From the NCBI RefSeq assembly GCF_022829585.1, contig NZ_JAKSYC010000213.1:1-64000 (forward strand): a stretch of 64,000 bases of DNA. The letters run 5' to 3'. How positions within the stretch are numbered: position 1 is the stretch's first letter; every line of letters begins with the position of its first letter. Shown here piece after piece: positions 1 through 6,439 of the stretch. The notes beneath the pieces are model-generated. The model was not told the DNA's origin, searched no databases, and worked only from the letters and a program-made list of their open reading frames with translations. This DNA is from Methylobacterium sp. J-026. GTDB taxonomy: Bacteria; Pseudomonadota; Alphaproteobacteria; Rhizobiales; Beijerinckiaceae. A program made the translations under genes and the position numbers.

Positions 1-317
1 CCCTGCGTCCGGAGACGGGCGTAGCCGCCCATCAGGCCGATCCGGACCGGCCGAGCGCGGCCCAGATCCGCAAGTCGGTCCGGTCCGACGGGATCGTCAG
101 CTTCATCGACGGCAAGACCTACAAGACGCTCAAGCGCCACCTGACCAGCCACGGGCTCGACCCGCGCGGCTACCGTGACCGCTACGGCCTGCCGGCCGAT
201 TACCCGATGGTCGCCCCGAGCTACGCCGAGCAGCGCTCTGCCCTGGCCAAGGCGATCGGCCTCGGACAGCCCGGCGCCATGGCCGAGCGCGAGCGCAAGG
301 GTCGCCGCGCCGCCTGA
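1..317 (+). CDS. MucR/Ros-family transcriptional regulator, 3' part
   Basis: The reading frame is open from the left edge (codons in phase with base 3) to TGA at 315-317, giving 105 visible C-terminal residues. They match the Ros/MucR family: a recognition region containing SLKRHL-like TLKRHLTSHG, then the conserved tail GLPADYPMVAPSYAEQR. Family members bind AT-rich promoter DNA and often control exopolysaccharide, motility or cell-cycle genes. In classical members the zinc finger starts with Cys; here that position reads S-F-I-D, so the first ligand is Ser. It therefore looks like the zinc-lacking subclass. The N-terminus lies outside the window. Family assignment is secure, target genes unknown. 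Confidence 0.88.
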   Translation, partial: LRPETGVAAHQADPDRPSAAQIRKSVRSDGIVSFIDGKTYKTLKRHLTSHGLDPRGYRDRYGLPADYPMVAPSYAEQRSALAKAIGLGQPGAMAERERKGRRAA

Positions 318-569
318 GGGCGGATGCGCCCAGGGAACCCCGTCGACGACCATCTCCACGGTGCCGCGACGGGGCCCATCCACCCGGCCGACGTGGCCTG
401 ACGGCTGCGGCCGGAGCTGTCACGCAACGGAGAGCCGGCTGCCGGGGCCAGCGTTGCTGCGATGCAACACTCCTCGACGACATGGCTCGTCACGGACAAG
501 CTGCCACACTCTGCACAAAGCGTCTGCGCACCCCGGATCCCGAGAACGAGAACCGAGGGATACGGTGCG

Positions 570-845
570 ATGAAGCGAGAGCAGACGATATCGAGTTCGG
601 TGGTGCCATTCCCGGCGCATATCGCACCCACCGTGGCCGACGAGGACACCGCGTCGATCATCGCCGTCCTGCAGGACCAGCTGGCGCTCGCCCGCGAAGG
701 CCGGCTGCGCTCGGTGGCGGTCGTCTCCGTCTCGGCGGATGGCGAGGCGATCGGGACGCAGTGGTCGTGCAAGGGCGGGGATATCAGCAGCCTGATCGGC
801 AAGTTGACGGTGCTCGCCCACGACCTGATGGCCGCCAGAAAGTGA
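570..845 (+). CDS. Small conserved-type hypothetical protein (91 aa)
   Basis: A 91-residue soluble protein starting MKREQTISSS, with a GAGGGA ribosome-binding element about 10 bases before the ATG. The central part (QLALAREGRLRSVAVVSVSADGE) followed by IGTQWSCKGGDISSLIGKLTVLAHDL resembles short alphaproteobacterial proteins of unknown function with one beta hairpin and a C-terminal helix. There is no signal peptide, membrane segment or catalytic motif. An upstream in-frame ATG at 462 would add 36 basic, unstructured residues and is less likely. Function not recognised. Confidence 0.6.
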   Translation: MKREQTISSSVVPFPAHIAPTVADEDTASIIAVLQDQLALAREGRLRSVAVVSVSADGEAIGTQWSCKGGDISSLIGKLTVLAHDLMAARK

Positions 846-924
846 TCAGCCGCCCCTGAGCGCTTCGGCGCCGTGACGTTCCAGATGGACGGTTCGGTCC
901 AGGACCGAGAAGGAATGCCCGAGG

Positions 925-1299
925 ATGAGACGCGCGCTGCTCGCCGCCCTGCTCGCCGCCGCGCCACTGCCCGCTGTGTCCGCCGAGGACGCCACGGACG
1001 CGACGGCGTCCAAGCGCGCCGCGACGCTTGACGGCCTGGTACGGATCGTCGGCGCGCAGGCCGGGATCGTGCTGTATTGCCGGACACTCTATTCTGTGGA
1101 TGACGCCGTGTCGGACGGCCTGTCCCGGACGGCGCGGCGAGCCCTCGAAACGACCATGGGACACCATCGGGCCGAGACGGCCATCGCGGCCGAGGGCCGG
1201 CGCGTCGCGGACGAGATCGCCTCGGTCGGCGCCGACCAATGGTGTGCCGATCAGCGCGACATCCTCAATACGGACGGCGTTCGCGTCTTCGTCGACTGA
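925..1299 (+). CDS. Exported small hypothetical protein (124 aa)
   Basis: The product begins with a clear Sec signal peptide: MRRALLAALLAAAPLPAVSA, with cleavage expected after VSA. The mature part is about 100 residues, mostly helical, and has two cysteines (in LYCRTLY and in DQWCADQ) that could form a periplasmic disulphide. GAAGGA and CGAGG elements lie just upstream of the ATG. No known domain was recognised. It belongs to a run of small exported proteins in the first 5 kb. A 125-base gap separates its start region from nothing obvious; it may be a single-gene unit. Confidence 0.6.
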   Translation: MRRALLAALLAAAPLPAVSAEDATDATASKRAATLDGLVRIVGAQAGIVLYCRTLYSVDDAVSDGLSRTARRALETTMGHHRAETAIAAEGRRVADEIASVGADQWCADQRDILNTDGVRVFVD

Positions 1300-1378
1300 G
1301 CACGCATCCGAGGCGGCCGAGAGGACGCGCGCCGCCCGCGACCCGTCGGAAGATCAGATCTTAGCTTAGGCCGGCGCG

Positions 1379-1399
1379 CTGTTCTGCAATGCAGAACAG
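1379..1399. promoter_or_regulatory. Perfect 21-bp palindrome, putative operator
   Basis: Two perfectly complementary 10-base arms (CTGTTCTGCA and TGCAGAACAG) flank a single central A. The site lies 80 bases after one small gene and 132 bases before the next, both on the plus strand. There is no T-run after it, so it is not a typical terminator. The GTTC...GAAC outer symmetry and TGCA core resemble operators of IclR-type regulators, but no such regulator is in the window, so the owner is unknown. Confidence 0.45.
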
Positions 1400-1530
1400 A
1401 TTATCTTCTTGTTCACCGCCTCCTCGTCTGTCATGTTTTGACGACGGATGAGTCTACACTGATCACGCTGGTCTCCATCGTCCGGACAAGAGCCCTGAAG
1501 GGCCGCGGGACCGGCGAAGGAGGAAGCGCC

Positions 1531-1713
1531 ATGACCCGACCCGTCTATATTGCCATCGCCCTCGTCGTGTGCGGCGCCGCCCTGACGCTCTTCGCCTTCA
1601 TGCGCGCGCCCCGATCGAAAGAGTTCGCCGGGTGGGACGTGGCGTTCATGAGCGGAATCGGCGCCGTCGCCCTCGGCTTCCTGACCACCCTCGTCGAGGT
1701 GATCACGGGGTAG
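1531..1713 (+). CDS. Small two-helix membrane protein (60 aa)
   Basis: A 60-residue protein with two hydrophobic helices: residues about 4-23 (YIAIALVVCGAALTLFAFM) and about 38-57 (VAFMSGIGAVALGFLTTLVE), joined by a short polar loop containing RAPRSKEF. A strong AAGGAGGAA ribosome-binding site sits 7 bases before ATG 1531. This decides the start over an in-frame ATG at 1438. It should be an inner-membrane hairpin. No family was recognised. Confidence 0.6.
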   Translation: MTRPVYIAIALVVCGAALTLFAFMRAPRSKEFAGWDVAFMSGIGAVALGFLTTLVEVITG

Positions 1714-1932
1714 GGATACGCCCGTACCGGGCCGAATCCGGATCGCAGAGGCCGCCCGCCGGACGATAGCGCTCGATTCTATAGTGGTATGTCCGGTCCG
1801 CGGACGCCTTCGAGCCTTGGGGAAATTCCGCTCTACACAGTCGAGCGTCGAAACGGACAATTCGACGCTTTTCGAAGAGCCTTCCTGAACGCGCTTCGTC
1901 GATCTTGGCCCCTGAGTTTTCATGAGGCCGCG

Positions 1933-2232
1933 ATGTTCGAACGACGCAGCGCTCCGCGTACGCTCCTGAATGAAATCGGCAGTATCTCGGTGGACGAGCA
2001 CCGCAGCCTGCCCTGCATCGTTTACGACCGGTCTGCCGGGGGTATTCGCATCGCCCTCCCGGAAGCGGAGATCGTCCCCGACCGCTTCGTGCTCAGCCTC
2101 GATGCGTGCAACGAGATCCTCATCTGCCGGGCGGTCTGGCGCAAGCGGGAGGAGATCGGGGCCGCCACCGAGATGACCGATCCGGTGCGTCCGGAGAAGC
2201 TGGACCTGCGGCGCGAACTGGAAACGGCCTGA
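1933..2232 (+). CDS. PilZ-domain protein
   Basis: From MFERRSAPR onward the protein is a compact single PilZ-like domain of 99 residues. It has the ERRxxPR-type RxxxR motif at the N-terminus, a YDRSAGGIRI segment standing where D/NxSxxG is conserved, then a beta-barrel region ending in the typical AVWRKREEIGA. PilZ domains bind cyclic di-GMP and act as adaptors for motility, polysaccharide or enzyme control. The RSAPR and DRSAGG residues suggest binding is retained, though this is inference. An upstream ATG at 1789 would add 48 residues without domain character. The short start has a GAGG element before it. Confidence 0.7.
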   Translation: MFERRSAPRTLLNEIGSISVDEHRSLPCIVYDRSAGGIRIALPEAEIVPDRFVLSLDACNEILICRAVWRKREEIGAATEMTDPVRPEKLDLRRELETA

Positions 2233-2349
2233 CGGCGCCCCGGCTGCGCCCCCGTCGCCCCTGCCGCATCCCGGCACCAACGGGCCGGTCGGCCGTTCCT
2301 ATCCTGCGACCGCCGTGGAGATGGCGGCTTGAAAGGCTGAGGAGGGACC

Positions 2350-2532
2350 ATGCCGGATCCGAGATCGCCTGACGGCGACGCGCTGCCCGATCCCGATCTG
2401 CCACAGGGCCTGCCAATGCCGCCGAATACCGGGGAGATGCCGCCCCCGCGGCTTCCGCCCGCCCCGGAGGACGATCCGGCACCGCCAAGCGGAGAATCAG
2501 TCCCCGATATCGACGACGTTCCGGGCCTGTGA
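2350..2532 (+). CDS. Proline-rich acidic small protein (60 aa)
   Basis: A 60-residue protein made almost entirely of Pro, Asp, Glu and Gly (for example LPDPDLPQGLPMPP and LPPAPEDDPAPP), so it is probably intrinsically disordered. A strong GAGGAGGG ribosome-binding site lies 5 bases before the ATG, which is the main support for it being a real gene. No membrane segment, signal peptide or domain is visible. Function unknown. Confidence 0.45.
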   Translation: MPDPRSPDGDALPDPDLPQGLPMPPNTGEMPPPRLPPAPEDDPAPPSGESVPDIDDVPGL

Positions 2533-2618
2533 GAGGCCTGCCGCACCGACCGATGGGAGCGCATGCGGACGCCCCACGCGGGTCAGACACTTCCCGTGCC
2601 CCTGCCCGGCGGAATCCG

Positions 2619-2885
2619 ATGCGCCGTGTTCCCCTCCGCGGGGGTCTGCGCCTCGCTGCCTGTCTGGGCTGGATGTCGACGGGTGCGGCCGCCGAGCAGC
2701 CGCTCAGCATCGAGCGGCTGAACGCGGAGGGGTGGGAGATCGCAGGCTATACCGGGACCTTCGACAACCCCTCGTCCCTGATCCTGTTTCGCAAGCGGGA
2801 CAGGACGTATCTCGTCCAGTGCTCGATTCTCTACGACGTGACGCGCACGCCGCGCGTCATCACCAACTGCTACGAGTTGCACTGA
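2619..2885 (+). CDS. Exported hypothetical protein (88-89 aa)
   Basis: The product starts MRRVPLRGGLRLAACLGWMS and has a short signal peptide ending near TGAAA. The mature part, about 65 residues, contains a two-cysteine pattern (VQCSILYD and ITNCYELH) that could form a disulphide. The sequence EGWEIAGYTGTFDNPSSLILFRK looks like a small beta-rich fold. It resembles short periplasmic proteins of unknown function found in Methylobacterium. An in-frame ATG at 2529 would place 30 unlikely residues before the signal peptide, so 2619 is preferred. Confidence 0.55.
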   Translation: MRRVPLRGGLRLAACLGWMSTGAAAEQPLSIERLNAEGWEIAGYTGTFDNPSSLILFRKRDRTYLVQCSILYDVTRTPRVITNCYELH

Positions 2886-2907
2886 CGGCCACGCCGGGGA
2901 AAGATCC

Positions 2908-3099
2908 TCATTCCCAGTCGATGTTCAGGGACCGTTCGAAGGCGGCAGCGGACATCTCCTTGCCCTTCGGATCTGAGACCATGATCTCGCGGAACCCCCG
3001 CCGGGCCAGTTCCCAGGTCTTCTCCATGGCCTGCTCGTCCGTCCCGCAGGCGAAGGTCATCACGCGGCCGGACGGGTCGATCCCCTTGACGGTAAACAC
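2908..3099 (-). CDS. Small hypothetical protein (63 aa), GTG start
   Basis: A 63-residue soluble protein reading MFTVKGIDPSGRVMTFACG, followed by a helix (DEQAMEKTWELARRGFREI) and the tail LNIDWE. The start codon is GTG at 3099, preceded by GGAGAG. The fold looks like a small strand-helix-strand unit with one cysteine. It is convergent with the preceding gene, with a 22-base gap. Function not recognised. Confidence 0.55.
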   Translation of the reverse strand: MFTVKGIDPSGRVMTFACGTDEQAMEKTWELARRGFREIMVSDPKGKEMSAAAFERSLNIDWE

Positions 3100-3220
3100 A
3101 ACGCTCTCCCCACTCTCCTGACCTCTATATAGGGCTGCGGTCCCGATCCTGTCTTGAATGCCTGTGGGTACGGGACCCGGGCGGGCGTCGCCGCGTTGTC
3201 GTGAGGCGGGGAGGCCTCGG

Positions 3221-3415
3221 ATGACGGACGCTCACGAGATCATGCCGCGGGAGAGCGGCCCCGGATCACCCGACCCGGCACCGGCCGATCCCGAGGAGCG
3301 CGAGCGGGAAACCTCGAACAGGCCGCTGCCGATGACGGATGAGGATCCGGATGTCGGCCTGTCGCAGAAGGGCACCGGCGAGGAGGCCGTCATCCGTCGC
3401 GAGACCGCGATCTGA
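3221..3415 (+). CDS. Acidic disordered small protein (64 aa)
   Basis: A 64-residue product beginning MTDAHEIMPRESG, rich in Glu, Asp, Pro and Arg, with no predicted membrane segment. A GGGGAGG element lies 8 bases before ATG 3221. An earlier ATG at 3158 would add basic residues typical of out-of-gene sequence. The C-terminus (GTGEEAVIRRETAI) looks genuine and coding-like. Function unknown. Confidence 0.4.
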   Translation: MTDAHEIMPRESGPGSPDPAPADPEERERETSNRPLPMTDEDPDVGLSQKGTGEEAVIRRETAI

Positions 3416-3750
3416 CGGCCGCGGCGCGACGGGCTGTGGTCACGGAGGATCGTGGAGAGATAGGCCGCTCGGCGGATGATGCTCTGCGGCTGGGTCTCCG
3501 GCAGGCCGAACGGGCCGTGCTCCTGGCGACGGCTGTCCCATACGCTCGGCTGGGTCCATATCGCGACGGGTGCGAGATGGCGGCGACGGCTCCGGGCACC
3601 GAACCGGATCAGCAGGCGTGGACGCCTCGACGGATCGGGCCTGGCCCCCGCTGCGGCAGCCCATGAACGGCGCGCCGTTTGTGCACTGTCAGGCAGTCAC
3701 GCACGGACGGTTGCGGAGGCAACCCCGCGGCGCGTCCCCGCTCCCGGGCC
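3416..3750. other. Gene-free stretch
   Basis: These 335 bases separate the acidic small protein from a convergent exported protein. Open frames exist on both strands but have no ribosome-binding site and no protein-like composition. I see no RNA gene, repeat or clear terminator here. Confidence 0.4.
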
Positions 3751-4005
3751 TCAGCGCAGAGGCGCGGCGGAGGCCTGGACCATGGACCGCTCCACCGTCG
3801 AAACAGTCCGCATGCGGTTCGCCGTCACCCGCACGGGCTGCGGCGTTGTCGTCAGGTCGGTGATCGGGCGAGCCTGCTGGGCGCCCCGGGCCTGATCCCG
3901 GTAGAGCGGCGGCGTCAGGTGCAACGGCTCTTCGGCCGAGGCGGGGCCGGCGAAGACGGCGGCCGAGGCGAGAGCGGCCGACGCCAGGATGAAGATCGTG
4001 CGCAT
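3751..4005 (-). CDS. Exported small hypothetical protein (84 aa)
   Basis: MRTIFILASAALASAAVFAG followed by PASAEE is a textbook signal peptide, cleaved near ASA. The mature 60 residues are polar and probably unstructured (LTPPLYRDQARGAQQARP). A CGGAGAC ribosome-binding element precedes the ATG. No domain was recognised; it is of the small secreted type common in Methylobacterium. Confidence 0.6.
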   Translation of the reverse strand: MRTIFILASAALASAAVFAGPASAEEPLHLTPPLYRDQARGAQQARPITDLTTTPQPVRVTANRMRTVSTVERSMVQASAAPLR

Positions 4006-4404
4006 GGTGCGTCTCCGTGTCGATCGCGTGGGGCGACCGACGACCTAAGAGACCATACTTTTGTGCACTGCGGTATGACGATGGCGCATTGCAACATAAC
4101 GCAGGATCGGCATTGTCCTGCAAGAATATCTGTCTCGTCAGAGGCGGTCCCGACAATCGAATGCCCACCCCGCCATGCATTCAGCGCAAATGAATTAAAC
4201 TTCCTCCGCGCATTGCTCAAATAAAAATTGAGATCGGCCGAGATAAGATTTGAGCCGAGCCCCGTTGCGAGCGGCTGGTCGGGTGAAATCTGCAGGTTGC
4301 GTCGCCGTGGTGGCGACGACACGAATCGGCAACACGTTCGCCAGATCCGCGTCACACGGGTGCGCTAAGGAGGGTTTCAACCGCGCAGCATCCGGAGCGA
4401 CAGC
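4006..4404. other. AT-richer intergenic region, likely divergent promoters
   Basis: These 399 bases lie between two divergently transcribed small genes (minus strand at 4005, plus strand at 4405). The section around 4060-4260 is visibly richer in A and T than its surroundings. It holds an inverted repeat with GCAGGA and TCCTGC arms near 4102-4122. Promoters for both flanking genes are expected here but I cannot place them exactly. No gene was seen. Confidence 0.4.
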
Positions 4405-4632
4405 ATGACGCCCGCTGATCTCGACAAACGTGCCGAACTGACGGTCTGGCCGAAGCGTGCGCCCGGTCGATCGGCACAGGGACGGCCATTCGCGACCCTG
4501 CGCGAGGCCCTCGCCGTCGCCGCACGGGCGATCGAGGCCGAGGATGCGCAGCCCTGGATCATCACCGAAGCCGGTGACATCCTCTCGCCGCGCTGGATCC
4601 GGGCCAATACCCTGTCCCGGGTCGTGCAGTAG
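4405..4632 (+). CDS. Small hypothetical protein (75 aa)
   Basis: A 75-residue soluble protein with a helix (TLREALAVAARAIEAEDAQ) followed by PWIITEAGDILSPRWIRAN. This resembles short alphaproteobacterial proteins of unknown role in which a helix precedes an 'I..G..L.P.WI' strand. The start ATG follows CATCCGGAGCGACAGC, whose GGAG is a plausible ribosome-binding site. It is convergent with the next gene. Confidence 0.55.
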   Translation: MTPADLDKRAELTVWPKRAPGRSAQGRPFATLREALAVAARAIEAEDAQPWIITEAGDILSPRWIRANTLSRVVQ

Positions 4633-4647
4633 GACGGCCGTCGGCGT

Positions 4648-4971
4648 TCAACAGCCGATGCAGATGTCATGAACCACGTGCTGGTGCCGTGACCCGGTGC
4701 GCTGGTTCGGAAGCTGTCCCTTGAGGGGCGGAAACCCGCCGCCCGGCCCCCCGAGGCGCCGGCCATTGCCCGGATCGATCTGAGGCGAGAGCGGCGACGC
4801 GGCCGGATCGGACAGCCCCGCAGGAACGCTGTTCGCCATGCCGGGATCCGCACGCGTGAGGGCCATGCCCGGGGCCGGCGGCCCCTGAGCGAACTCCCCG
4901 GCTTGGGCCGGCAGGCGCGCGAGGGATGCGAGCGGCAGGATCGCGAGGACGAGCCGCCTCCGCACAGCCAT
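4648..4971 (-). CDS. Exported hypothetical protein (107 aa)
   Basis: The product begins MAVRRRLVLAILPLASLARL, with signal cleavage expected near AQA. The mature part is Pro/Gly-rich and unstructured-looking, ending in RTGSRHQHVVHDICIGC with two C-terminal cysteines. An AGGAGGG ribosome-binding site precedes the start; ATG 4971 is preferred to GTG 4974. The tail with paired Cys and clustered His could bind a metal, but this is only suggestive. Confidence 0.5.
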   Translation of the reverse strand: MAVRRRLVLAILPLASLARLPAQAGEFAQGPPAPGMALTRADPGMANSVPAGLSDPAASPLSPQIDPGNGRRLGGPGGGFPPLKGQLPNQRTGSRHQHVVHDICIGC

Positions 4972-5041
4972 CACGCACCCTCCTGGTCCCGATCCCGGTG
5001 AGAACCGGCGCGCATCCGCGCCGGCCGGTGGTGCGCCGCCC

Positions 5042-5290
5042 TCAGTAGGCGCGGCCGTAATAGGGCTGCGAGATCGGACGGTAGCGGTCGCTCACCGGCC
5101 AGGTATAGGGCTGGTCTCTGCCGGTCCGCAGGTTGGCGCCGAATCTCTGCTCGTTGAAGCCGATCCCGTGCAGGCCCGATGCGGTCCCGGCCCCGTGAGG
5201 ACGAGAGCCCGCTTCCCGCGCGAGGGTCGCGCTCGACAGACCCAGAACGAGAGCGGCCGCGAGCGAAACGCGGCTCAGAATGACGGTCAT
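5042..5290 (-). CDS. Exported hypothetical protein (82 aa)
   Basis: MTVILSRVSLAAALVLGLSS then ATLAREAG forms a good signal peptide. The mature 57 residues are rich in Gly, Arg and Tyr and end PISQPYYGRAY. A CAGGAGAC ribosome-binding element sits just before the ATG. It follows the previous minus-strand gene, and 78 bases separate it from the next upstream gene, so it may be part of a run of secreted proteins. No domain recognised. Confidence 0.55.
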   Translation of the reverse strand: MTVILSRVSLAAALVLGLSSATLAREAGSRPHGAGTASGLHGIGFNEQRFGANLRTGRDQPYTWPVSDRYRPISQPYYGRAY

Positions 5291-5368
5291 CCCTGTCTCC
5301 TGTCCCGGCCCAGGTGCCGGTCCGGAATGAACGGCCGCGCCGGAGCGGCGGTTCCCGGGGCGGGCCGG

Positions 5369-6346
5369 TCAGTAGGCGTTGGCCCCGCCGAGGCAAGCCT
5401 CCGCGAGCGGACCGCTGCAGAGGTCGCCGACCCGGCCGGGGGCGGCACCCGCGCCGCTGATGCCGGCGCCGCCGGACGCTCCCCCGCCGGCCTGAGCCGT
5501 GCGTGCCGATTGGACCAGGTCGAGATCCCGGCCCGCCGCGGCGCCCGAAGCGGCGGCGATCCCGGCTCCGCCCGAGGCCGTACCGGACGCGCTGGATGCC
5601 GTCACACTGGCGTTGACGTTCGCGGCGGCGTTGACGCTCGCGGCGGCGCCGGTCGCGCTGGTGGTTCCGAAAGTCCCGAGGCCGGAGGCCGCATTTCCGA
5701 GGGCGGCGGCCTCGGCGGCGTTCGTGGTCCCGCTTCCGGTCGTCCCCGCGCGCGATGACGCCGTGGTGGCGTTGGTGCCCAGGCCCGTGGCGAAGCCCGC
5801 GCCGCTGCCGAAGGTGGACGACCCGAATGTGGAGACCCGCGACGTGGTCAGGCCGGTACCGGTGTTCAGGCCTGTGGCGAAGGTCGAGCCGCTCCCCAGG
5901 CCGGTCGTCCCGAAGCTCGACGACAGGCTGCTCCCCGAGATCGACCCGAGGCCGAAGCCGCTCTGGGTCCCGGACGCGCCGGTCGTGGTCCCGCCGCCGG
6001 TCGACCCCGTGACCCCGGCGCCGCCGGTGATCCCCGTGCCCGAGGCGAGGCCGAGCTGGCCGGCGCCGGAACTTGCGCTGGACGGGGCAGCGATGGTGCC
6101 GCCGCCGCCACCGGCGCCGCTGAGGCTGAGCTGACCGGCATTCAGGAGCCCGCCGGACTGGGCCGAGAGGGTCGGGAACGGTCCGGTGGTGGAGGTGCCG
6201 CCGAGGCTGAGCTGCCCGGGATTGGCGATCGCCGTGATCGGCTCCAGGGAGGCCGAAGCGGGCGCCGTGGCGGTGGCCGACAGGGTCTGGGCCGAGGCCG
6301 GGGCGGCGAGCGCGGCGAGCAGGATGACGGCGACGATGGCCCGCAT
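5369..6346 (-). CDS. Gly/Ser/Thr/Ala-rich secreted low-complexity protein (325 aa)
   Basis: Starting at ATG 6346 the product has a signal peptide (MRAIVAVILLAALAAPASAQ). The mature chain is almost entirely Gly, Ser, Thr and Ala, in imperfect repeats such as FGTTGLGSGSTFATGLNTGT, and ends in a short segment with two cysteines (GDLCSGPLAEACLGG). The composition suggests an extended surface or matrix protein. The open frame continues far upstream on this strand, but only as a shadow of the gene on the plus strand. The signal peptide fixes the start. No enzyme motif is present and no family was recognised. Confidence 0.6.
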   Translation of the reverse strand: MRAIVAVILLAALAAPASAQTLSATATAPASASLEPITAIANPGQLSLGGTSTTGPFPTLSAQSGGLLNAGQLSLSGAGGGGGTIAAPSSASSGAGQLGLASGTGITGGAGVTGSTGGGTTTGASGTQSGFGLGSISGSSLSSSFGTTGLGSGSTFATGLNTGTGLTTSRVSTFGSSTFGSGAGFATGLGTNATTASSRAGTTGSGTTNAAEAAALGNAASGLGTFGTTSATGAAASVNAAANVNASVTASSASGTASGGAGIAAASGAAAGRDLDLVQSARTAQAGGGASGGAGISGAGAAPGRVGDLCSGPLAEACLGGANAY

Positions 6347-6439
6347 GACGGTCTCCGGATGACGGGTACCTCGGCCAACCGGACCGATCCGGGGGGGTTC
6401 CGGCGGCGCGGCGTCGCGGGTCGGGCCGGGGCGGCCTTC

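Noticed and set aside
1379..1399. LexA/SOS box or terminator reading of the 21-base palindrome
   Set aside because: Spacing does not match alphaproteobacterial GTTC-N7-GTTC LexA boxes, and there is no T-run for termination.
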